Positions 17,274 to 27,400 of a stretch of DNA of 64,000 nt are shown piece by piece. The DNA lies in NCBI RefSeq assembly GCF_017921975.2, contig NZ_JAGEMO020000009.1, forward strand, positions 170,353 to 234,352, given 5' to 3'. Each line of letters begins with the position of its first letter. The stretch's first letter is position 1. The position numbers and the translations under genes are program-made. This DNA is from Hymenobacter terricola (lineage in GTDB: Bacteria; Bacteroidota; Bacteroidia; Cytophagales; Hymenobacteraceae). The notes beneath the pieces were generated by a model. The model did no database searches. It worked only from the letters and a program-made list of their open reading frames with translations, and was not told the DNA's origin.

Positions 17274-17918
17274 ATGTCGCTTCCTGAATCCCTTGCGCCC
17301 GATGATGCCGGCTGTGTGCTTTATATCAAGCACATGGTCTGTGCGCGGGGTATTCGGGTGGTGCGGTGGGAGCTGGAAAACCTGGGGCTGCGCGTGCTCG
17401 ACGTGCGCCTGGGGGCCGCCACGGTCGCGGGCCCGGCCCCGGAGCTGGACTGGGCGCGCATTCGGGCCGCCCTCCTCACGGCGGGCTTTGCCTTGCTGGA
17501 AAGCCCGCAGCAGGCCCAGGCCGCTCAGGTGAAGCGCGTGGTGGACGAGTTGCTGCGCCACGCCGAAACATTGCGGCACCGCGACTTCATTCCAACGCTG
17601 GCGCAGGAAATGGGCCTGAGTGTGCGCCAAATCCACGGGGTCTTCGCCCGGCTGCCCGGCCACGAAAGCCTGCTTGGTTACATCACGCGCTGCCGGCTCG
17701 CTTACGCGCAGGAGCTGCTGGATACTTCCAGGCTGAACATCGGGCGCATTGCCCGGCGGCTGGGCTACGGCAGCCTGGCGCATTTTTCCGCCCAGTTCCG
17801 GCGGTTTGCACAATGTTCGCCTTCCGCCTACCGCCAGCAGGAAGCAACCCGGACCCGGACCGACGCCGCGCCGCCAAATGATGCAATCCACGGGGGCATT
17901 GATGCAAAACCAAGCTGA
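17274..17918 (+). CDS. HMA-like/AraC fusion regulator, metal-site Cys lost
   Basis: The 214-residue protein is a paralogue of the regulator at 2878-3513, with the same order of an HMA-like N-terminus and an AraC helix-turn-helix (LNIGRIARRLGYGSLAHFSAQFRRF). The metal motif reads MVCARG instead of MVCxxC, so the second Cys is replaced by Gly26. Metal binding may be lost or changed, or Cys14 may substitute. The ATG at 17274 lies 11 bases after the pump stop, which puts it in the efflux operon. It probably regulates that operon. Confidence 0.75.
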   Translation: MSLPESLAPDDAGCVLYIKHMVCARGIRVVRWELENLGLRVLDVRLGAATVAGPAPELDWARIRAALLTAGFALLESPQQAQAAQVKRVVDELLRHAETLRHRDFIPTLAQEMGLSVRQIHGVFARLPGHESLLGYITRCRLAYAQELLDTSRLNIGRIARRLGYGSLAHFSAQFRRFAQCSPSAYRQQEATRTRTDAAPPNDAIHGGIDAKPS

Positions 17919-17982
17919 GCACTATGGGTATCAGAAGGGGTAGTTCAGGCTCAACCCCCATTCACTTCTAGCCCCTTCCCGC

Positions 17983-18318
17983 ATGCCCGCTCAAAACCAA
18001 GCCCTCCTCAACGCCCTCAACGCCTGCATCGCCGCCTGCGAACCCTGCGCCACCGCTTGCCTACAGGAAGAAGACGTGAAAATGATGGCCCGCTGTATTG
18101 GCCTCGCCCGCGACTGTGCCGATGTCTGCGCCCTGACGGTTCGCCTGATTGCCCGCGGCTCGGAGCATGGCCCGCACCTGCTGCGCGAGTGCGCCGAAGT
18201 CTGCAAAGCCTGCGGCGACGAGTGCGAAAAGCACGCGGCCCACATGCCGCACTGCCGGGAATGCGCCGAGGCCTGCCGTCGCTGCGAGGAAGCCTGCCGC
18301 GCCGGCATTGCGGCCTAA
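17983..18318 (+). CDS. Four-helix-bundle copper-binding protein (Csp/DUF326 type)
   Basis: In this 111-residue protein regularly spaced Cys pairs line the helices (ACIAACEPCATACLQ, CIGLARDCADVCALT, CAEVCKACGDECEKH and CRECAEACRRCEEACRAG). This is the pattern of the Csp/DUF326 copper storage proteins, which hold many Cu+ ions in a four-helix bundle. No signal peptide is visible, so it would be cytosolic, like Csp3. It sits between the efflux operon and a CopZ-like gene. Confidence 0.9.
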   Translation: MPAQNQALLNALNACIAACEPCATACLQEEDVKMMARCIGLARDCADVCALTVRLIARGSEHGPHLLRECAEVCKACGDECEKHAAHMPHCRECAEACRRCEEACRAGIAA

Positions 18319-18459
18319 GCCGGGTTTTTCTGGTGGCCTGCCGGCGGGAAATCATGCAAGTCCCCTGCGCAATTCTATACCCCGCCGGTGCCACCTTGGC
18401 CGCAGCTTTGCGTGTTGTATTGGCACGAACCCGGTGCGGGTTCCTAAACTCAATTCGTC

Positions 18460-18669
18460 ATGAAAACCCTTCAATTCAAAACCAACATCAACTGCGGCGG
18501 CTGCATCAAGGCCGTGACGCCCACCCTCAACCAGCAGGCCGGAGCCGGCAACTGGCAGGTTGACACGGCCAACCCCGACAAGATTCTCACGGTCAGCTCC
18601 GACCAGCTTACTCCGGAGCAAGTCGTGCAGGCCGTCGAAAATGCCGGCTTTGAGATTCAGGCGGCTTAA
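18460..18669 (+). CDS. CopZ-like heavy-metal chaperone (HMA domain)
   Basis: The 69-residue protein is a single HMA domain with INCGGC (Cys12 and Cys15) near the N-terminus and the closing VVQAVENAGFEIQ typical of the fold. It probably carries Cu+ in the cytoplasm to CopA or the Csp protein. A strong terminator follows 24 bases after the stop. Confidence 0.9.
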   Translation: MKTLQFKTNINCGGCIKAVTPTLNQQAGAGNWQVDTANPDKILTVSSDQLTPEQVVQAVENAGFEIQAA

Positions 18670-18693
18670 TCCCTTGCTGCTTACCCCGCCCAG

Positions 18694-18718
18694 ACGCCCG
18701 GCTCCGCCGGGCGTTTTT
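18694..18718 (+). terminator. Rho-independent terminator after the CopZ-like gene
   Basis: A 9-bp stem (ACGCCCGGC / GCCGGGCGT) with a 2-base loop is followed by five T. Confidence 0.85.
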
Positions 18719-18950
18719 GGTTTCGATAGCGTTGCCCACCAACTCAACACCGTCGAATTCGCGCCCGGCACAGCCCGCCCGGCAAGCTGACAAATCTTAT
18801 CTATTGGGGCCTCGCTTGTCATGGTCCCCCATGCAGCCCTGGCGGACCTTTGGCACCGCTGGCTCCTCGTTTCTGCCCTTGGCGAACGAGTGGCCCGGCG
18901 GTCTGGCCCGTCACTTACACGTATCTCGTCAACCGTCATTTCCCCCTTTC

Positions 18951-19307
18951 ATGAAAAAGCTCCCCTATCTCCTGACCGCCCTCCTGTTCGCCGGCCTGAC
19001 CAGCGCACCCCACGCCCAGACGACCCCGAAGGCCGCCCATGCCCATTCCGCCACCAAGTCATCGCATCAGGATTGTTGCATGATGAAGGACGGTAAGATG
19101 ACGATGATAAAAGGCGGCAAAATGATGCCCATGACCGCCGACATGACCATGGCCGATGGCACCGTGTGCATGACCGATGGCACCTGCAAAATGAAGGATG
19201 GCACCACGATGAAGATGAAGGACGGCCAGTGCATGATGATGAGCGGCAAAATGAAAATGCCCGCCGGCTCGAAAAGCGGCCACAAGATGGAAGGCATGAA
19301 AATGTAG
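18951..19307 (+). CDS. Exported Met-rich DUF6799 protein
   Basis: The 118-residue protein has a signal peptide (KLPYLLTALLFAGLTSAPHAQ). The mature part is rich in Met, Lys and Asp, with repeats of the form MMKDGKM, KGGKMMPM, MTMADGTVCMTDGTC and MKDGTTMKM, matching the DUF6799 repeat. The Met and Cys ligands suggest periplasmic copper binding. The ATG at 18951 is the only start that gives a signal peptide. Confidence 0.8.
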   Translation: MKKLPYLLTALLFAGLTSAPHAQTTPKAAHAHSATKSSHQDCCMMKDGKMTMIKGGKMMPMTADMTMADGTVCMTDGTCKMKDGTTMKMKDGQCMMMSGKMKMPAGSKSGHKMEGMKM

Positions 19308-19498
19308 TCGGGCGGTACTGGTTTCGGTCCTCGCCGCTCGCCGCGGCAGGCGCGGAAACGCCCCCTGTTTAGCGGACTCGCGGCTGGCCGTGAGTTCGCT
19401 TTTTTTTTACAGCGACCCAACCCCCCGCCGGATGCAGCATCAACACGCCCCCTCCATCGCCAAGCTGTCCCCGTCCGCGTACCCCACCACGCCCCCAT

Positions 19499-20496
19499 AG
19501 CCCGGCGGGCGGGCACGACCACGGGGCCATGGTCGCGGACTTCCTGCGCCGGTTCTGGGTGTGCCTGGCCCTGTCCGTGCCCATCGTCGCCCTGCCGATG
19601 ATGTTTCAGGCCCTGGCCGGTTACCACCTTTCATTTTCCTACAGCACCCCGCTGCTGCTGGGGCTGGCATCGGTCATTTACGTGTACGGCGGCTGGCCCT
19701 TCCTCAGCGGCACGGTGGGGAACTGCGCGGCCGGTAGCCGGGCATGATGACGCTGGTGGCAGTGGCCATTACCGTGGCCTACGGCTACCGCGTGGCCGTG
19801 ACGGTGGGCTGGCTGCGGGGCATGGACCTGTTTCTGGAACTCGCCACGCTGATTGACATCATGCTGCTGGGGCACTACCTCGAAATGCGGTCGGTGGCCG
19901 GAGCCTCGCGCTCGCTGGAGCTGCTGGTGCAGCTGCTCCCGGCCGAGGCCCATCAGAAGGAAGGCAATAAAATCAGCGATGTCAAGGTTTCGGCCCTGGT
20001 GGTCGGCGACCTGGTGCTGGTGCGGCCCGGCGAGCGGATTCCCACCGATGGCGAAGTGGTGGACGGCTGCAGCGCCGTGAACGAGAGCATGCTTACGGGC
20101 GAAAGCGTGCCGGTGCAGAAGGAGGCCGCCGCCAAGGTCATCGCCGGGGCGGTCAACGGCGAGGGCGTGAACGACGCTTCGGCCCTGGCCCAGGCCAACG
20201 TGGGCATCGCCGTAGGCTCGGGCGCCGACATCGCAGCCGAAACCGCCGACATCATACTGGTCAACAGCAAGCCCACTGACATTACCAACCTGGTGGAGTC
20301 CGGCAAGGCCACCTACCGCAAGATGATGCAGAACCTGTTCTGGGCCACGGGCTACAACGTCATTGCCCTGCCGCTGGCGGCCGGGGGCTTGTACCCGCAC
20401 TTTGTGCTGAGCCCGGCCATCGGCGCGGTGCTCATGAGCGCGAGCACCGTCATCGTGGCGTTGAACGCGCAATTACTGCGCCGGTCACTGAAATAG
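19499..20496 (+). pseudogene. CopB-type copper P-type ATPase pseudogene with large internal deletion
   Basis: The N-terminal piece (GHDHGAMVADFLRRFW ... LASVIYVYGGWPFLSGTVG) is followed near 19719 by a frameshift and a TAG at 19735-19737. The frame from 19744 then continues through the actuator (NESMLTGESVPV). At AGAVNGE it jumps directly to GVNDASALAQANVGIAVGSG, which is the hinge of the P domain, and runs to the C-terminal helices. The membrane metal site, the DKTGT phosphorylation site and the nucleotide-binding domain are all missing. The gene is therefore dead. Confidence 0.9.
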
Positions 20497-20507
20497 CGAA
20501 CCCCTTG

Positions 20508-20750
20508 GTGGTGCATTTCCCCATCGTCCTCATCCTCCTGCTGGCCACTGCGCTACAGGCGGTACTGGTGTTCAAAGATTGGCCCCTGGTGCGGTGGATT
20601 GCCTGGCGGTAATGGCGGGCGGCTTCGTGGGGCCGCTGGCCGCCAGCACCACGTTTCACGTCCTGCCCACGGGCCTGGCTCCCCGGGCGGCGGCCGTATT
20701 CGCGGCGCACGAAAATTTGCGCGACAACAAAACCCGGCGCTCCGCCTCGG
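20508..20750 (+). pseudogene. DUF2231-like membrane protein remnant
   Basis: Pieces of a small membrane protein are spread over three frames: NPLVVHFPIVLILLLATALQ, then VMAGGFVGPLAASTTFHVLP and APRAAAVFAAHE, then KFARQQNPAL. The HFPI segment and the late H..P..L / HE motifs recall DUF2231. There is no start codon and there are two frame changes. It directly follows the CopB-type pseudogene. Confidence 0.55.
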
Positions 20751-21062
20751 ACACCGAGGGCGGCAACCGCCGGACCGAGAAAAACAACCGCAACTTCCGC
20801 CGGCAGGCCGAAGTTGGCGTGCATTACCTATTGCCCCTGCCGGTCCGGGCCGAACTTCGCACCGACCTTACCGGCCAGCTGCGGGCGCAGCTGGAGCGCC
20901 GCGACCAGCCCCTGAGCAACAACGTATTCATGGACATTCGGGCCAATACGGACCGCGAGTTCACCCTCGGTTTTCGCTACAATGGGCAGTAAATACGCCT
21001 CGCTCAGCGCCAATTACGACAACCAGTAGGGATGGGGCGTGGGCCTTACATTTCACTACTAG
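20751..21062 (+). pseudogene. Outer-membrane beta-barrel protein remnant
   Basis: The reading RQAEVGVHYLLPLPVRAELR, then NTDREFTLGFRYNG, shifts frame near 20990 to KYASLSANYDNQ, hits a stop, and resumes as GWGVGLTFHY with a final stop. Alternating strands and an aromatic last residue are typical of the C-terminus of an outer-membrane barrel. The N-terminal part is missing. This is the last coding debris before ssrA. Confidence 0.6.
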
Positions 21063-21121
21063 CACTTTCAATCAGGCTGCTTGTAAAAATGATTTGTCCC
21101 CTAAAGCGTCCCCCGAAAACC

Positions 21122-21167
21122 GAAAAACCCCGCCTGCTCATCGCAAACGGGGTTTAAAGTGGAGATG
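21122..21167. repeat. Proximal att-like direct repeat at the ssrA 3' end
   Basis: This is the tmRNA acceptor end and its downstream terminator hairpin (AAACCCCG / CGGGGTTT, loop 15). It repeats at 2237-2282 with one mismatch. Here it belongs to an intact tmRNA, so this is the ssrA-side boundary of the putative island. Confidence 0.7.
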
Positions 21168-21529
21168 CAGGGATTCGAACCCTGGTCCAGACAAGGAAAT
21201 CAACGTGCTTTCTACGTGCGTATCCAGACTTGGATTTTCATGGTATTCCAGGCGTCAGTCAGGCCTTTGAAATCCCCCTAGCTGCAGTTGGGTTTCGCCC
21301 CCGGGTCACAGCTCCTCGAAGGCTATTTTCTACTTACGACGCTCCGAACTCCCAGGTGTAGAAACTTACCCAGGCGGAACGATGGCAATTACCTAATTCT
21401 GAACTAGGCAGCCATGGCGTACGAATAGTCGCCAGTTGTTGTTTGATAGATTTTTTGACAGGAGAGCTTCCATCAACTCCTGGCACGCTTACCCGCAATT
21501 TGCGCAAGCTGTCAATTCCGGTCATCCCC
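21160..21529 (-). ncRNA. ssrA: Transfer-messenger RNA (tmRNA)
   Basis: Read on the minus strand, the 5' end GGGGATGACC pairs with the 3' end CATCTCCA, and a TPsiC-like arm (CAGGGTTCGAATCCCTG) precedes the 3' end. The internal frame ending GCC ATG GCT GCC TAG gives the tag GDYSYAMAA, with the usual Bacteroidota-like start and an AA ending. CCA is not encoded. Length is about 370 nt. It rescues stalled ribosomes by trans-translation and tags the product for proteolysis. The gene is flanked at its 3' end by the island boundary. Confidence 0.95.
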
Positions 21530-21670
21530 AAATGGTAAAGAACGAGTCCCGCAGTCGCCTCGAAAGGCTAAGCGGGCCGCGAAGGTACGCGGTGAAGTTG
21601 AAACGGCAGGGGCGGAGGGAAGGTTTCCGGCGGGTTGCGTGTTTGGATTGCATCGGAACAGGAAAAAGGA

Positions 21671-21769
21671 ACGTCATGTCGAGCGCAGCCGAGACATCTC
21701 GCTCGGGGTAGTAATCCAATCGTGAAGTCGATGCGAGCGAGATGTCTCGGCTGCCCTCGACATGACGCT
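21671..21769. repeat. Palindromic repeat family A, copy 1
   Basis: The outer arms ACGTCATGTCGAG and CTCGACATGACG enclose inner arms GAGACATCTCGCTCG and CGAGCGAGATGTCTC. The element is about 100 bp long and lies between ssrA and dnaX. Related copies are at 32551, 38244, 44434 and 47770. Confidence 0.75.
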
Positions 21770-21831
21770 CTGATAACCTGATGATAAGCCAGACGGCCGC
21801 CCGACCGCTTCCAAAGCCGCCCGTTTCTGGG

Positions 21832-21839
21832 TAACTTTG
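21832..21839 (+). promoter_or_regulatory. dnaX promoter -7 box TAACTTTG
   Basis: A perfect TAnnTTTG element lies 12 bases before the dnaX ATG at 21852. The TTG at its end also lies in frame with dnaX, but the ATG is the likely start. Confidence 0.6.
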
Positions 21840-21851
21840 TCAACAGAACTT

Positions 21852-23027
<1,176 letters not shown>

Positions 23028-23955
23028 CGGCCTAAACGGTGGGGGAGGAGTGCCTGCCGTTGCCTCTGCTCCGGGTAGCACTGGTAGCACCGGCCACGCT
23101 GAGTACGCGCCAATAGCCTCGGCGGCTGCCATTACTCCGGCCGCTTCGTTCGCGTCGCCCGCTGCGTATGCCACTGAGTCGCCGGCCGCTCCTTACACGG
23201 CCGCCCCGCGCCCGGCTGCCGCGCCGGGCGCGCTGCCAATGCCAGCTGGTGCGCCCGTGGCCACCGGGGCCGCCCCCGCCGATGGCCCTGAGCCCCTGCC
23301 CGTGGAAAACGGCGTGGAGGAAATGCACGATACGCCCAGCATCGAGGCCGACTCCACTGCAGCCATCACCGAGCGCCACCAGATGCGCGACACGCTGCCA
23401 CACGTTGAAATCGGCGTGCCCAGCTTCGAAGGAATTGAGCCCGAGCCGCGCCCCTCGCCTCAGGCAGCCTTTGCCAAAATTCCCAGCCTGGCCAGCAAGC
23501 TGCCCAGCCTCAAGAACATGGGCAGCCGTGCAGTCGGCCCGGCCGCTGCCACTTCTGCCGAGCCGCAGTTCATCAGCGGGCCGGTGGCACCCATCGACTC
23601 CGCCCTGTTGCAGCGCGTGTGGCAGGAGTTGGCTGAAGAGCGCCGCACCCAGGACCGCATGAGCGAATACTGGGTCCTGAACCGCCCCGTGACAGCCAGT
23701 GCCGAGCACAACATCGAGCTGGCCGTGGACAACCCCATTCAGGTGGACCAGTTCAACGAAATGCGGGTAGAATTCCTGGCCGAGCTGCGCCGGCGCACCG
23801 GCCACCCGCGCCTCACGGTGCAGCCAGTAGTGGCCGCTGCCGCACCCTCGGCCCGCAAGCTTTACACCGCCTCGGATAAGTTCGAATACCTGGCCGAACG
23901 GTTTCCCGCCCTGCGCGAAGCCAAGCAACGCCTGGGGTTGGAAGCCGATTTTTAG
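23028..23955 (+). CDS. dnaX: C-terminal tau part of dnaX, reached only by frameshift or slippage
   Basis: This frame is open from the A11 run and has no good start: the first candidate is a GTG at 23050 inside a linker. It begins with an Ala/Pro-rich linker of about 110 residues. A conserved globular C-terminus follows (LLQRVWQELAEERRTQD, then NRPVTASAEHNIELAVDNP and ERFPALREAKQRLGLEADF), matching the end of Bacteroidota DnaX proteins. In other bacteria this region binds the polymerase alpha subunit and the helicase. Its conservation argues that it is still made. Confidence 0.75.
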
Positions 23956-24411
23956 GCAGCTTGGATTTCGTCTGAACCCTGCGACTCTGTAACTGGCGCA
24001 TTCCGGCCACGCGCCCGTGCCTGTGAGCGGCGATAAAACGGCTTGATCGAACCGGCTGCCTACGAAGCGACCAGCGGTTTGGCAATGCCACGCCTCTAAA
24101 ACGCGCAGCCGAGCGCGCAACCACGACAGCCCTCAACAAGGGCTGATGACCTTGGCTACGCAACTTTGGGCGGGTAAATGAGTCGTTGGAAGTAAGAATA
24201 TTCGCGGACTGCACATGACGCCTTCCGGAATCACCAAGCTCCATGCCAGTCGCAAAACCTGCAAACGATTGGGGAGGAAGCAACCCCAAAGGCAGCGGCG
24301 AATCAGCGGTGGCTACAATCTGCTAAGATAAGGTAAAAATTCGTTTTTTATTCCCCTATCAGCCAGTTACCTTTGTTTTTTGAATCCCCCAGCTACCCGC
24401 CTGCGCCCTTC
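23956..24411. other. Long intergenic region before the M16 peptidase
   Basis: No gene was recognised on either strand. The only clear signal is the TACCTTTG box near its end. A structured RNA cannot be excluded, but none of the common bacterial RNAs was recognised. Confidence 0.5.
24368..24375 (+). promoter_or_regulatory. -7 box TACCTTTG of the M16 peptidase gene
   Basis: A perfect TAnnTTTG match 37 bases before the GTG start. Confidence 0.6.
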
Positions 24412-27400
24412 GTGAAAAATCCTTTTTTGCTGCTGTTTCCGGCCCTGGCGGTGCTAGGTGTTGCCACGCAGTGCCAATCGAGCAAGCCGGTAACTACTGC
24501 CACTGCAGTGTCTGCCGCCGTCCCTGCTTCTGCACCCGCTGCTCTGGCCGCACCGAAGGAATACCGTTACGAATCGGTGCCCGGCGACCCGCTGCAAGCT
24601 CGTGTATACCATTTGGACAACGGCCTGACCGTCTATCTGTCCGACTACAAGGATGCGCCGCGCATCCAGACGTATCTGGCGGTGCGCGCTGGTTCTAAAA
24701 ATGACCCCGCCACCGCTACCGGCCTCGCGCACTACCTCGAGCACATGGTGTTCAAGGGCACATCGAAGCTGGGCACGCAGGATTGGGCCAAGGAAAAAGT
24801 TGAGCTTGACAAGATTGAGGCGCTGTACGAAGTGTACCGCGGCGAGCGCAATGATGCAGCCGCCCGCAAGCGGACCTATCATCAGATTGACTCAATTTCG
24901 GGCGTGGCGGCCAGATACGCCGTGCCGAATGAGTACGACAAGATAATGGGCGCCATCGGGGCCAAGGGCTCGAACGCGCACACCTCGAACGAGGAAACGG
25001 TGTACCAGGAAGACATTCCGAGCAACCAGCTGGAGAAATGGGCCGCGCTGCAATCGGAGCGAATGCAGGAGATGGTGCCGCGCCTGTTTCATACCGAGCT
25101 GGAAGCGGTGTACGAGGAGAAAAACCGGGGGCTGGACAGCGACTTCAACAAGGAGTTTGAGGCGCTGAATGCCGCGCTGTACCCCACGCATCCCTACGGC
25201 ACGCAGACGACCATCGGCACGATTGAGCATTTGCAAAACCCGTCCATCACGGAGATTAAGAAGTATTTTGGCCAGTACTACGTGCCGAACAACGTGGCGC
25301 TGTGCCTGAGCGGCGACCTGGATTACGACACAACCATTCGCCTGATTGATAAATATTTTGGCGCGCTGCCGAGCAAGCCGGTGCCGGTTTTCAACGCGCC
25401 GGTGGAGCAGCCGATTACGGCGCCGGTGACGCGCGAAATCGTCGGGCCGCAGTCGGAAAACGTGATGATTGGCTACCGCCTGCCGGGCAAAGCCAGCCAC
25501 GATGCCGTGCGCCTGCGCATGCTGGATAAAATCCTGACCAACGGCCAGGCCGGCCTCATTGACCTCGACCTGAACCAGCAGCAGAAAGTGCTGGAGGCCG
25601 CCTCGTTCACCGACCTCAACGACGACTACTCCACGCACGTCATCTACGGCACGCCACGCCAGGGGCAGAAGCTGGAAGACGTGAAGGCCCTGCTGCAGGG
25701 TGAACTGGCCAAGGTGAAAGCCGGCAACTTCCCCGACTGGCTGATTCCGGCCATCATCAACAACGAGAAGCTGACCCGCACCAAGGGCTACGAAAGCAAC
25801 GAGGCTCGCGCCAGCGCCATGTACGAGGCGTTTATCGAGCGCGTCGACTGGAAAGATTACCTGAAGCAGCAGGACGATTTCGGCAAGATTACCAAGGCTG
25901 AAATTGTGAAATTCGCTAACGACAACTACGGCCGGAACTACGTGGCGGTGTTCAAGCGCACCGGCGTCGACCCCAATAAGGTGAAGGTGGTGAAGCCTGC
26001 CATCACGCCCGTGCCGGCCAACCGCGACGTGTCTTCGGCCTACTACAAGCAGTTGACGGCGATGCCGAGCACGGAGCTACAGCCGGTGTTTGTGGATTAC
26101 AAAAAGGACGTCCAGGAAACCGAAATAAAGCCCGGTCTGCCGCTGTACTACACGCACAACGCCGAAAACGGCCTGTTTAACTTGTCCTATATCCTGGACA
26201 TCGGCACCAATAATGACCCGCGTTGGGGCCTGGCGGCCGATTACCTGCAATACCTTGGTGCTGGGAAATACACCGCCGCGCAGTTGCAGCAGGAGTTCTA
26301 CAAGCTGGGCTGTTCCTTCAACGTGAGCAGTGGGCCCGACCGCATTTTTGTGAGCCTGAATGGCCTCGACAGCAACCTGGAGCCGGCATTGAAGCTGTTT
26401 GAGGAGCTGCTGAACGCGCCCAAGCCCGATGCCGCCGCCCTGAAAAACATGGTGGCCGGCGTGCTCAAGCAGCGCCAGGATGCCAAGCTCGAAAAGCGCG
26501 TAATTCTAAATGCAGCGATGGTGAACTACGTGAAGTACGGCCCCAAAAATACCTTCACGAATATCCTCAGCGAGAAAGAGCTAAAGGCGCTGAAACCCGA
26601 GCAGCTCACGGCCCTGATTAAGAAGCTGGAGACGTATCAGCACCGGGTGCTGTATTACGGGCCGCGTCCTGTTGGTGAATTGAACGCAGAGACTTTGCCA
26701 AAAACAAAAGTTAATTCCAAAGGCAAAAGTGTTGTTCAACTGGGAACAATTGGTAGCCGGCAAGGAAATGGAGTAGTCGACATATTGTGGCAACTCCACC
26801 AAACGCCCGCCAAACTCACGCCCGCACCCGCTGCCAAAGACTTCGCCGAGCAGCCGCTGAAGGACAAAAAGGTGTATTGGGTGGACTACAACATGGTACA
26901 GGCCGAAATCCTGTTCCTGACCAAGGGCGATTTGTATAGCAAGGATATGGTGCCCACCGTGGCGCTCTACAACGAGTATTTCGGCGGGGGCATGGGCAGC
27001 ATCGTGTTTCAGGATTTGCGCGAGAGCAAGGCGCTGGCCTACTCGGCCTACTCCGGCTACTCAAATGCCGACAAGCTGGGCCGCTCCAACTACAACCTGA
27101 GCTACATCGGCACGCAGAGCGACAAATTGCCCGAGGCGATGGCTGGCATGGAGGCATTGCTAACGGATATGCCGGTGGCCGAAGCCAACCTGGAAATCGC
27201 CAAGAATGCTCTGCGCAACAGCATCAGCACCGAGCGCATCACCAAAGGCAATGTGCTGCTCAGCTACGAGCGCGCCAAGCGCCTCGGCCTCGACTACGAC
27301 CTGCGCCGCGACGTGTACGCCAGCACGCAGAAAATGACTTTTGACGAATTGAAGAAGTTTCAAATAGCCAAGATTCGCGGCCAGAACCAGGTTATCCTGG

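Larger units (their letters stand above)
2237..21167. mobile_element. Putative genomic island inserted at ssrA, carrying metal resistance
   Basis: The block is bounded by direct repeats of the ssrA 3' end (2237-2282 and 21122-21167). Nearly everything recognised inside relates to copper or heavy-metal handling, while the flanks are an unrelated secreted peptidase and core genes (ssrA, dnaX). Genes at both ends are decayed. No integrase, relaxase or transposase was recognised, so the element is either a remnant or was mobilised in trans. An alternative is a local duplication of the terminator without mobility, but the repeat reaches into the tmRNA itself. Confidence 0.5.
21530..21851. other. 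Intergenic region between ssrA and dnaX
   Basis: It holds a family A palindrome (21671-21769) and the dnaX promoter box. No gene was recognised. Confidence 0.6.

Noticed and set aside
2237..21167. Complete integrative element with its own integrase
   Set aside because: No tyrosine or serine recombinase, relaxase or transposase could be recognised on either strand. The block is kept only as a putative or decayed island.
23956..24360. Possible structured RNA upstream of the M16 peptidase
   Set aside because: No motif of RNase P RNA, 6S RNA, SRP RNA or a known riboswitch could be matched by eye.
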